DNA from: Streptococcus sp.
GTDB lineage: Bacteria; Bacillota; Bacilli; Lactobacillales; Aerococcaceae
Assembly (NCBI GenBank): GCA_015264885.1
Contig: JABZYY010000076.1
Coordinates: 1-5,351 of the forward strand
Direction: 5' to 3'
Length of the DNA: 5,351 nt
Part shown: piece by piece, positions 1 to 5,351 of the stretch
Layout: each line of letters opens with the position of its first letter
How positions within the stretch are numbered: position 1 is the first letter of the stretch
Notes under the pieces: generated by a model
Told to the model about the DNA's origin: nothing
What the model saw: only the letters and a program-made list of their open reading frames with translations
The model's database searches: none
Translations under genes and position numbers: made by a program

Positions 1-2356
1 CATTTGTAATAGGATCTGAACTATCTTTACCAACTGTTACAACTAGAGTCACCGATACGCTAGGTCCACTGATGTTTTGTAATGTCACTTTATTTGTTGA
101 TACAGTTTGCGTTTGTCCGTTTACAGTGACTTTGTATTGTGGCTTGTCTTTAGAGTTTGTTTGATAATTATCCCACGTTACAGTGAGCGTCTTTTTACTC
201 TTATCGTAAGTAGCTTTCAAACCAGTAGGACCTTCAATCTTCGTTCCATAGTTCTTAGATTGTTGAGTAGGGACATGACCTTTAACAAATAACTCTGTTG
301 CAATCATATTTGCTGGAGTTCTTGGCCCAGGTAAGCTTAATGGATCAGAACCGATTTCAATCTGTTGTTTGACAACACTATCAGGTTGAACCCAATCGTC
401 TCCGCTAGAAGATTCAGCCATATATTTCATTAAGTAATAATAAATCATTCTTGAGTATTCTTGTTCGGTCGTGTCTACACCGCCACCTTGTTCATAGGGG
501 TTATCATAACCAGTCCATGCAGAAATTGTATAGTCGGTAGAGTAGCCAATAAACCATGAGTCAGGAATGATATCTTCATAATCACTAGCTCCCATTGCAC
601 GTTTTTGTTCAACGGTGTAGTTCGATGAACCAGTTTTGGCAGCTGTAGGTAATCCAGGAATAGTTGCTTGTGTTGCGAACCCATATTTGAATGAATCTTT
701 GAGTACATCCGTAATCATGTAAGCTGTTGAATCTTTCATTGCTTGTTTTTGTTCAGGTTTAAATTCAGTCACTTGACCATCACGAGTTGTGACTTTTCTT
801 ACCGTATATGGTTTTGAATAAGTACCATAATTACCAAATGTGGCATATGCTGCTGCCATCTTGATTGGAGAAATATCTGCACCAATCGAGTTGCTTTCTA
901 CTAAATAGTCTTGACCATCATTTTTAATTTGAATATCTAGATTGTTCAAGAATGATTTGATATTTGTTTCGCCAACAGCTTTAAAGGTTTGTAATGCTGT
1001 TGTATTTCTTGAGTAAACGAGGGCAGTACGTAGTGTCATTGCACCTTTGTGACTGAAATCCCAGTTGTTTAATTCAACACCATTTGAATATGTTGTTCTT
1101 TGGTCCATGATGGTTTGACCAGTTGAATAGTTGAGGTATTCGATGGCAGGACCGTAGTCTATGACTGGTTTAATCGTTGAACCAGTACTACGTGTATTGT
1201 CAGTTGCACGGTTATAACCAAGTAGAGTCGTTTGCTTACGACCACCGTTGACTGCGCGAACTGCACCAGTTTTTGTATCGAGCATAACAACGGCATTTTG
1301 AATTTTATCATTTACATATTGAATGTAATCATTTGTATTCACGATATCGTATAAACGTTGTTGTGCTTTAGAGTCGATAGTTGTTTCAATCGTAAGTCCG
1401 TCGTTATAAGGATCCAGACCTGTTTTTTCTTGAACTTCTTTTAACACCATTGTTACGAACGAATCATAAACAAGAGCTTTATCGTCACTATTCACATTAT
1501 TATTATGTGCGATTAAACCATCAGTGACTGGAGTAGCAACTGCCTGGTCATATTGCTCTTTTGAAATCTTTCCATTTTCTTTCATGGAATAGAGTACTAA
1601 GTCACGTCGTTCTTTTGCTTGATCCGCATTTGCATATGGATCGTATGAATTCGGTGCTTGTGGCATACCAGCAAGTAAGGCCACTTGGGCTAGACTTAAT
1701 TCAGATAACTCTTTATTGAAGTAGTAGTGTGAAGCAGTACCAAATCCATAAACATTATTTGCCATATACACTTTGTTTAAGTAGTACGTCAGAATTTGTT
1801 CTTTAGAGTAATTACGTTCTAATTGAAGCGCAAGCATGATTTCTTGAATTTTACGTTTATAGGTTTGGTCTTCTTTTTTAGTAGAGAATACCGCTAATTT
1901 CACTAACTGTTGAGTAATCGTACTACCACCTTGAGTGATTTGACCATCTTTTGCGTTTCGTAGGAATGAACCAGCGATACGGATTGGGTCAATCCCCATA
2001 TGAGAGTAGAAACGTTTATCCTCGATTGAGGTGATGGCATCTTTTAGTAATTGAGGGACTTGTTCACTAGTGATAATATCTCGTTTTTCACCACCAAGTG
2101 AATAAATCAGTTCGCCATCTTTATCAAGGATTTTAGTTTCAGTAGCTCCTTCTAAATCACTAGCTTGAATGGTAGGAGCAGTCGCACCGTAGTAAGCGAA
2201 TATTGCAACGATAGCAATAATAGCTACAGTCACAAAAGCAGCTAGACCAATTAAAATTTTCTTCCACAATTTCTTTTTATTAGTAGAACTTGGGTGCTTC
2301 TTCCTTGAATTTCGATGCTGAGATGAACGACTTTGTTCAGTATTGTTTTCAGTCAT
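1..2356 (-). CDS. pbp1A (ponA): Class A penicillin-binding protein 1A (bifunctional glycosyltransferase/transpeptidase), 3' end cut by window edge
   Basis: This membrane-anchored enzyme polymerises lipid II into glycan strands and cross-links their stem peptides outside the membrane. The window holds 785 codons read without a stop; the C-terminus lies beyond base 1. The N-terminus is a basic cytoplasmic tail (residues 1-33, KKKLWKK) followed by one membrane segment (about 34-56). The GT51 domain (about 75-245) shows EDKRFYSHMGID (112-123, catalytic Glu112), GGSTITQQL (143-151), KIQEIMLALQLE (169-180) and ILTYYLNKVY (188-197). The transpeptidase domain (about 350-640) shows the nucleophile motif STIK (Ser393, Lys396), SRN (449-451) and KTG (574-576, followed by SS rather than the common T). 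A fibronectin-III-like segment starts near 709 (PTGLKATYD, then TLTVTWD). The ATG is chosen because AAAGGAGG lies 7 nt upstream and places the tail and anchor as expected. It is the second gene of a recU operon. The symbol varies by genus. Confidence 0.95.
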   Translation of the reverse strand, partial: MTENNTEQSRSSQHRNSRKKHPSSTNKKKLWKKILIGLAAFVTVAIIAIVAIFAYYGATAPTIQASDLEGATETKILDKDGELIYSLGGEKRDIITSEQVPQLLKDAITSIEDKRFYSHMGIDPIRIAGSFLRNAKDGQITQGGSTITQQLVKLAVFSTKKEDQTYKRKIQEIMLALQLERNYSKEQILTYYLNKVYMANNVYGFGTASHYYFNKELSELSLAQVALLAGMPQAPNSYDPYANADQAKERRDLVLYSMKENGKISKEQYDQAVATPVTDGLIAHNNNVNSDDKALVYDSFVTMVLKEVQEKTGLDPYNDGLTIETTIDSKAQQRLYDIVNTNDYIQYVNDKIQNAVVMLDTKTGAVRAVNGGRKQTTLLGYNRATDNTRSTGSTIKPVIDYGPAIEYLNYSTGQTIMDQRTTYSNGVELNNWDFSHKGAMTLRTALVYSRNTTALQTFKAVGETNIKSFLNNLDIQIKNDGQDYLVESNSIGADISPIKMAAAYATFGNYGTYSKPYTVRKVTTRDGQVTEFKPEQKQAMKDSTAYMITDVLKDSFKYGFATQATIPGLPTAAKTGSSNYTVEQKRAMGASDYEDIIPDSWFIGYSTDYTISAWTGYDNPYEQGGGVDTTEQEYSRMIYYYLMKYMAESSSGDDWVQPDSVVKQQIEIGSDPLSLPGPRTPANMIATELFVKGHVPTQQSKNYGTKIEGPTGLKATYDKSKKTLTVTWDNYQTNSKDKPQYKVTVNGQTQTVSTNKVTLQNISGPSVSVTLVVTVGKDSSDPITN

Positions 2357-2363
2357 AGATTGA

Positions 2364-2371
2364 CCTCCTTT
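2364..2371 (-). promoter_or_regulatory. Ribosome binding site of pbp1A overlapping the recU stop codon
   Basis: Read on the minus strand this is AAAGGAGG, a full match to the anti-Shine-Dalgarno core, 7 nt before the pbp1A ATG at 2356. Its first two bases are also the last two bases of the recU TAA stop (2372-2370). Ribosomes terminating on recU therefore sit directly over this site, which fits translational coupling of the two genes. The motif and spacing are seen; the coupling is inferred. Confidence 0.85.
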
Positions 2372-2954
2372 ATAATAGAGCATCTACTGCGTCTAAATAA
2401 TTTAGAGTCATTTGCAGCGATAGCTCGATTGGTTGACCGTGTTCTTTGATATAGGTCAACGGGATTGATTGACGTTTCTTGCTTGAATCATGAACGAATT
2501 GTTCAATCCATTTATATTCAAGTAAATAATATTCTTTCAAACTAGAAAAATAAAAAATAACCAAAGCGATACCGCCTTGTTCACAGCACTCTTTCATATG
2601 TTCTAGTTGATGCTCATGAATATTTTTTAGTGGGAAAGAAGTTTTGTTCTTCGTTTCCTTTGCTTCAAAGTCGATGTATCTTCCTTTATACACACCGTTA
2701 TAGTCGGTTGTAGACGCCTGACGAAAATAGGCTTCCGTAATCTGCGCTGCGCTTCTTGCAGGGTAGTTTACTTTAACGACTTGAATCGGTGTCGGTTTCT
2801 TGTGGATGACCGCTCGTTTTTGAAGGCGATAGAGTTCATTGGTTTGATTCAATATGTTCTCTAAACCCATACCGCGACTACTATAATTTGTTTGCATTGT
2901 TTGAGACCGAGTAGCCCGTGATAATTTTTTTTGTCCTTTTGGATATTGAATCAT
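2370..2954 (-). CDS. recU: Holliday junction resolvase RecU
   Basis: This 194-residue protein is a RecU-family nuclease that cleaves four-way DNA junctions in recombinational repair and chromosome segregation, the Firmicutes counterpart of RuvC. The family core is nearly complete: SSRGMGLE (25-32), AVIHKKPTPIQVVKVNYPAR (48-67), then ASTTDYNGVYKGRYIDFEAK (80-99) followed by ETKNKTSFPLKN (100-111), which leads into the stalk region. The predicted metal/catalytic residues are Asp84, Asp95, Glu97 and Lys99, with Arg67 and Lys52 in the positions expected by comparison with the Bacillus subtilis protein. Length is slightly below the roughly 200 residues usual for the family; the difference lies at the variable N- and C-termini, and no key residue is lost. 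The ATG has AGGAGG 6 nt upstream. It is the first gene of an operon with pbp1A, a linkage widely conserved in Firmicutes, and is transcribed divergently from tig. Confidence 0.96.
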   Translation of the reverse strand: MIQYPKGQKKLSRATRSQTMQTNYSSRGMGLENILNQTNELYRLQKRAVIHKKPTPIQVVKVNYPARSAAQITEAYFRQASTTDYNGVYKGRYIDFEAKETKNKTSFPLKNIHEHQLEHMKECCEQGGIALVIFYFSSLKEYYLLEYKWIEQFVHDSSKKRQSIPLTYIKEHGQPIELSLQMTLNYLDAVDALL

Positions 2955-2960
2955 TTTATC

Positions 2961-2966
2961 CCTCCT
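2961..2966 (-). promoter_or_regulatory. Ribosome binding site of recU
   Basis: On the minus strand this reads AGGAGG, 6 nt before the recU ATG at 2954. It decides that start. If the promoter at 2976-3004 is used, transcription begins only a few bases upstream, giving a very short leader. Confidence 0.85.
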
Positions 2967-2975
2967 ATGGCGTCT

Positions 2976-3004
2976 ATTATAACATTTTGGCCGAAAAATG
3001 AGAA
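2976..3004 (-). promoter_or_regulatory. Predicted sigma-70/SigA promoter of the recU–pbp1A operon
   Basis: On the minus strand a perfect TATAAT (2981-2976) is preceded by TG at 2984-2983, giving the extended -10 form TGTTATAAT. A weak -35 hexamer TTCTCA (3004-2999, 4 of 6 consensus bases) lies 17 bp upstream. The expected transcription start is near 2969, leaving a leader of about 15 nt that consists mostly of the ribosome binding site. The -10 element is strong evidence; the -35 assignment is less certain, but an extended -10 tolerates a poor -35. Confidence 0.7.
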
Positions 3005-3082
3005 AAACTATTGCTTTTGTTACCTTTTCTTAATCTCTATTCAAAATTCTTGTTAAATTACTGTTGTTTAAGTCAATTATGT

Positions 3083-3111
3083 TTTACAAAAGAGGAAGAG
3101 TATTGTAAAAT
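3083..3111 (+). promoter_or_regulatory. Predicted sigma-70/SigA promoter of tig
   Basis: TTTACA (3083-3088, 5 of 6 consensus) and TAAAAT (3106-3111, 5 of 6) are separated by the optimal 17 bp. Transcription would start near 3118, giving a leader of about 50 nt that contains the hairpin at 3130-3148 and the ribosome binding site at 3160-3164. The near-consensus elements fit strong constitutive expression, as expected for trigger factor. Confidence 0.75.
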
Positions 3112-3129
3112 AAATGAGTATGTAAATCC

Positions 3130-3148
3130 ATTCATCTTTTAGATGAAT
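3130..3148 (+). other. Perfect inverted repeat (8-bp stem, 3-nt loop) in the tig leader
   Basis: ATTCATCT (3130-3137) and AGATGAAT (3141-3148) are exact reverse complements around the loop TTT. The hairpin lies between the predicted tig transcription start and the ribosome binding site, ending 11 nt before GGAGG. The stem is AT-rich and is not followed by a T-run, so it is unlikely to be an intrinsic terminator. It could stabilise the 5' end of the mRNA, tune translation, or act as a DNA operator for a dimeric protein. The role is unknown. Confidence 0.6.
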
Positions 3149-3159
3149 AATGAATTTAT

Positions 3160-3164
3160 GGAGG
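3160..3164 (+). promoter_or_regulatory. Ribosome binding site that fixes the tig start
   Basis: GGAGG lies 6 nt upstream of the ATG at 3171. An in-frame ATG at 3150 would add seven residues (MNLWRNN), but it has no Shine-Dalgarno sequence of its own and would place this site inside the coding region, so 3171 is preferred. Confidence 0.88.
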
Positions 3165-3170
3165 AATAAT

Positions 3171-4451
3171 ATGACAGCAAAATTCGAAAAAGTTGAAACA
3201 AATAAAGTTGTTTTAACATTTGAAATCTCACAAGAAGATATTAAAAAAGGTTTGGACCAAGCGTTTAACCGCGTTAAAAAGAACGTGAACGTACCTGGTT
3301 TCCGTAAAGGTAAAGTAAGCCGTCAAGTATTTGAAAAAATGTACGGTGAAGAGGCTTTATACCAAGATGCATTAAACATTCTTTTACCAGATGCATATGA
3401 TAACGCAGTTGAAGAAACTGGTATTTTCCCAGTAACTCAACCAACAATCGATATCGAATCAATCGAAAAAGGTAAACCATGGGTTATCAAAGCAGAAGTA
3501 ATTGTTAAACCTGAAGTTAAATTAGGTGAATACAAAGGCTTAACTGTTGAAAAACAAGATCGTACAGTATCTGAACAAGATGTTGAAGATCGTCTATTAC
3601 AAGAACAAGCTCGTGCAGCTGAATTAGTTGTAAAAGAAGATGCAGCTGAATTAGGTGACACAGTAGTGATTGACTTCGAAGGTTTCTTAGGTGACGAAGC
3701 TTTTGAAGGCGGAAAAGGTGAAAACCACTCATTAGAATTAGGTTCAGGTTCTTTCATCCCAGGTTTTGAAGACCAATTAGTTGGCGCTAAAGAAGGCGAT
3801 GAAGTAGAAGTAAAAGTGACTTTCCCAGAAGAATACCATGCTGAAAACTTAAAAGGTCAAGAAGCATTATTCAAAGTTAAAGTTCACGAAGTAAAAACTA
3901 AAGAATTACCTGAATTAACAGATGAATTCGCTAAAGATGTTGATGATTCAGTTGAAACATTAGCAGAATTAAAAGAAAAATTCCGCAAAGAATTAGAAGA
4001 AGCTAAAGCAGCAGCTGCTGATGAAGCAGTAGCAGACGAAGCTTTACGTAAAGCAGTAGAAAACGCTGAAATCGTTGAATTACCACACGAAATGGTTCAC
4101 GACGAAGTTCACCGTCAAATGGAACACTACTTAAACGATATGCGTCGTAACGGAATCTCTCCTGAAATGTACTACCAAATCACTGGTACAACAGAAGCTG
4201 ATTTACACAAAATGATGGAAAAAGACGCTGACGTTCGTACTAAGACTAACTTAGTATTAGAACAAATCGTTAAAGAAGAAGGCATCGAAGCAACTGATGA
4301 AGATGTAGCTAACGAAGTGAAAGAATTAGCTGCTCAATACGGTATGGAAGAAGATGCAGTTCGTGCTGCTGTTTCAGTAGATATGTTGAAAAACGACATC
4401 TCAATGAAGAAAGCATTAGCTGTAATTACTGATTCTGCTAAAGAAGCTTAA
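3171..4451 (+). CDS. tig: Trigger factor (ribosome-associated chaperone and peptidyl-prolyl isomerase)
   Basis: This 426-residue cytosolic protein docks at the ribosomal exit tunnel, shields nascent chains and accelerates proline isomerisation. The three family domains are present at normal length. The N-terminal ribosome-binding domain (about 1-115) carries VPGFRKGK, with Phe44-Arg45-Lys46 at the same positions as in the Escherichia coli protein. The FKBP-like isomerase domain (about 150-243) shows VVIDFEGF (165-172), [12 protein letters not shown] (194-205) and VTFPEEY (216-222). The C-terminal chaperone domain follows (about 250-426) and opens with a Glu/Ala/Lys-rich stretch from about 258 to 304 that contains no Gly or Pro, matching the long helices of the chaperone arms. 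Codon use is strongly biased (Leu almost always TTA, Glu GAA, Arg CGT/CGC), as expected for an abundant protein. The gene has its own near-consensus promoter and ends in a strong terminator before clpX. Confidence 0.97.
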   Translation: MTAKFEKVETNKVVLTFEISQEDIKKGLDQAFNRVKKNVNVPGFRKGKVSRQVFEKMYGEEALYQDALNILLPDAYDNAVEETGIFPVTQPTIDIESIEKGKPWVIKAEVIVKPEVKLGEYKGLTVEKQDRTVSEQDVEDRLLQEQARAAELVVKEDAAELGDTVVIDFEGFLGDEAFEGGKGENHSLELGSGSFIPGFEDQLVGAKEGDEVEVKVTFPEEYHAENLKGQEALFKVKVHEVKTKELPELTDEFAKDVDDSVETLAELKEKFRKELEEAKAAAADEAVADEALRKAVENAEIVELPHEMVHDEVHRQMEHYLNDMRRNGISPEMYYQITGTTEADLHKMMEKDADVRTKTNLVLEQIVKEEGIEATDEDVANEVKELAAQYGMEEDAVRAAVSVDMLKNDISMKKALAVITDSAKEA

Positions 4452-4473
4452 TTTTATGAAATTAAATAGAAAG

Positions 4474-4504
4474 GCGCCGGTTTCGCTAGAGACCGGCGCT
4501 TTTT
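4474..4504 (+). terminator. Rho-independent terminator of tig
   Basis: An 11-bp GC-rich stem (4474-4484 with 4489-4499, one G·T wobble) closes a GCTA tetraloop and is followed by TTTTT (4500-4504). The hairpin starts 22 nt after the tig stop codon. Its GC content stands out against the AT-rich surroundings. On the opposite strand only a three-T run follows the stem, so it appears to work mainly for rightward transcription. It should separate most tig transcription from clpX. Confidence 0.92.
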
Positions 4505-4517
4505 GAAATAACATTTC

Positions 4518-4546
4518 TTGTTGAATATAGTGACTTATGGTACTCT
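4518..4546 (+). promoter_or_regulatory. Possible clpX promoter
   Basis: TTGTTG (4518-4523, 4 of 6 consensus) is followed after 17 bp by TACTCT (4541-4546, 3 of 6). TG at 4538-4539 gives an extended -10 arrangement (TGGTACTCT). The expected start is near 4553, leaving a leader of about 30 nt. The -10 is poor, so the call is tentative. A promoter in this gap is nevertheless expected, because a strong terminator separates tig from clpX. Confidence 0.35.
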
Positions 4547-4569
4547 TAAATTGAGAAATCAGGAAAAGA

Positions 4570-4611
4570 ATGGGGGTTTCAGATTGTATAAAGATGAAAC
4601 AAAACAAGTAA
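4570..4611 (+). other. 13-codon ORF overlapping the clpX start in another frame (doubtful)
   Basis: ATG at 4570 opens a 13-residue frame ([13 protein letters not shown]) ending in TAA at 4609-4611, inside clpX. AGGA at 4561-4564 lies 5 nt upstream, a plausible but short ribosome binding site. If translated it would compete with, or modulate, initiation at the clpX TTG 14 nt downstream. The peptide resembles nothing I recognise and a chance ORF of this size is common. Confidence 0.2.
4572..4576 (+). promoter_or_regulatory. Atypical all-G ribosome binding site of clpX
   Basis: GGGGG lies 7 nt upstream of the TTG at 4584. It can pair with the CCUCC core of the anti-Shine-Dalgarno sequence using one G·U wobble. 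No better site exists near the start, so this run supports 4584 as the initiation codon. Confidence 0.6.
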
Positions 4612-5351
4612 GATGTTCATTTTGTGGAAAATCACAAGAACAAGTAAAGAAAATTATCGCTGGTCCTGATGTATTTATTTGTAATGAATGTGTTGATTTA
4701 TGTAAAGAAATTATCGATGAAGAATTTTCTTCTATGACAATGGATGAAATGATTGAGGTATTAAAGCCTCAAGAAATTCTAAAGGTATTAAACGATTACG
4801 TCGTTGGTCAAGATCATGCAAAGAAATCATTAGCAGTAGCGGTTTACAATCACTATAAACGTATTAATCACTTATTTAGTGAAGATGACGACGTTGAATT
4901 ACAAAAGAGCAACATTTGTTTAATTGGACCAACTGGGTCTGGTAAAACTTATTTAGCTCAGTCATTAGCGCGTATTTTAAATGTTCCATTTGCGATAGCA
5001 GATGCGACTACATTAACTGAAGCTGGTTACGTTGGTGAGGATGTTGAAAATATTCTTCTAAAACTATTACAAGCGACAGATTATGATATTGAACGTGCTG
5101 AAAAAGGGATTATTTATATTGATGAGATTGATAAGATTGCCCGTAAGAGCGAGAATGTATCTATTACTCGTGATGTAAGTGGTGAAGGGGTTCAACAAGC
5201 CTTACTGAAAATCTTAGAAGGGACTGTTGCGTCTGTTCCACCTCAAGGAGGACGTAAGCATCCACATCAAGAACTCATTCAAATCGACACAACGAATATT
5301 TTATTTATCGTTGGTGGAGCGTTCGATGGAATTGAAACAATTGTGAAAGAA
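4584..5351 (+). CDS. clpX: ClpX, AAA+ unfoldase subunit of the ClpXP protease, 3' end cut by window edge
   Basis: ClpX recognises tagged or misfolded substrates, unfolds them with ATP and threads them into ClpP in the cytosol. The window holds 256 codons of a protein usually about 410-425 residues long, so the C-terminal third, including the small AAA+ domain, is missing. The zinc-binding domain has CSFC (Cys11, Cys14) and CNEC (Cys33, Cys36). The AAA+ large domain has the Walker A motif GPTGSGKT (115-122), pore-1 loop GYVG (148-151), Walker B IIYIDEID (176-183, Asp180/Glu181), the pore-2 region around [10 protein letters not shown] (193-202) and the RKH loop (224-226). Initiation is assigned to TTG at 4584. 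It begins [11 protein letters not shown], matching the usual 10-13 residues before the first cysteine, whereas the first in-frame ATG (4734, residue 51) would delete the whole zinc domain. It lies 132 bp after tig, a conserved pairing in Firmicutes. Confidence 0.96.
   Translation, partial: MYKDETKQVRCSFCGKSQEQVKKIIAGPDVFICNECVDLCKEIIDEEFSSMTMDEMIEVLKPQEILKVLNDYVVGQDHAKKSLAVAVYNHYKRINHLFSEDDDVELQKSNICLIGPTGSGKTYLAQSLARILNVPFAIADATTLTEAGYVGEDVENILLKLLQATDYDIERAEKGIIYIDEIDKIARKSENVSITRDVSGEGVQQALLKILEGTVASVPPQGGRKHPHQELIQIDTTNILFIVGGAFDGIETIVKE

Larger units (their letters stand above)
2955..3170. other. Divergent intergenic region between recU and tig
   Basis: This 216-bp AT-rich spacer holds back-to-back promoters for recU (leftward) and tig (rightward). 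Their -35 hexamers are separated by 78 bp. The middle stretch (about 3005-3082) is rich in A/T runs and shows no gene, no strong terminator, and no match I can see to the CIRCE (HrcA) or CtsR heat-shock operators. The right part is the tig leader with a hairpin at 3130-3148. Confidence 0.7.

Noticed and set aside
107..292. 61-residue plus-strand ORF antisense to pbp1A
   Set aside because: It lies opposite the fibronectin-III-like coding region, shows no ribosome binding site and resembles no known family; its hydrophobic stretch is a reverse-strand artefact.
475..708. 77-residue minus-strand ORF inside pbp1A
   Set aside because: It is a shadow in another frame of the transpeptidase region; the pbp1A frame is open throughout and carries all the catalytic motifs.
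3071..3076. TTGACT on the minus strand as a second recU -35 element
   Set aside because: No acceptable -10 hexamer lies 16-18 bp downstream on that strand; the extended TATAAT at 2976-2981 is much better placed.
3143..3169. Eight-codon ORF (ATG at 3143, TAA at 3167) ending just before the tig start
   Set aside because: There is no ribosome binding site upstream, it begins within the hairpin stem, and an ORF this short is expected by chance in AT-rich DNA.
3150..3170. Upstream in-frame ATG for tig at 3150
   Set aside because: It has no Shine-Dalgarno sequence, would place the real GGAGG inside the coding region, and adds seven residues; starting at 3171 also puts the Phe-Arg-Lys signature at family positions 44-46.
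3274..3757. Three antisense ORFs across the first half of tig
   Set aside because: They overlap each other and a clear trigger factor frame, their compositions look like reverse readings of biased codons, and none has a recognisable motif.
4416..4607. 63-residue minus-strand ORF over the tig end, terminator and clpX start
   Set aside because: It runs through a clear terminator hairpin and two real gene ends, and has no supporting start signals.
5248..5256. AAGGAGG-like sequence inside clpX
   Set aside because: It encodes the conserved Gln-Gly-Gly-Arg before the RKH loop and no start codon follows at a suitable distance.

Overview
The window looks like ordinary chromosomal core DNA from a low-GC Gram-positive bacterium (Bacillota). 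The order Lactobacillales, near Enterococcaceae or Carnobacteriaceae, is the best guess. This rests on AT-rich sequence with TTA/GAA/AAA-dominated codon use, AGGAGG-type ribosome binding sites, a recU–class A PBP pair typical of Firmicutes, and a tig–clpX pair whose protein sequences have a Lactobacillales flavour. The species cannot be fixed from sequence reading alone.

Layout: two divergent units share a 216-bp intergenic region (2955-3170). Leftward (minus strand) runs a recU–pbp1A operon. recU (2370-2954) encodes the Holliday-junction resolvase. It is followed after 13 bp by a class A penicillin-binding protein gene (2356 down to the window edge, 3' end missing) whose Shine-Dalgarno sequence overlaps the recU stop codon. 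Rightward (plus strand) runs tig (3171-4451, trigger factor), then a strong GC-rich intrinsic terminator (4474-4504). clpX follows (from 4584 to the right window edge, 3' end missing) and appears to have its own promoter and a TTG start.

Functionally, the left unit joins recombination/chromosome segregation (RecU) with septal and side-wall peptidoglycan synthesis (PBP1A), a conserved pairing in Firmicutes. The right unit joins ribosome-associated folding (trigger factor) with ATP-dependent unfolding and proteolysis (ClpX with ClpP), a conserved protein-quality-control neighbourhood.

I found no mobile element, CRISPR array, tRNA/rRNA, phage gene or unrecognised gene, and nothing that supports a previously undescribed system. 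The points worth a second look are small regulatory ones: a perfect 8-bp hairpin in the tig leader, the non-ATG clpX start with an all-G Shine-Dalgarno sequence and an overlapping 13-codon ORF, and the recU/pbp1A translational overlap.
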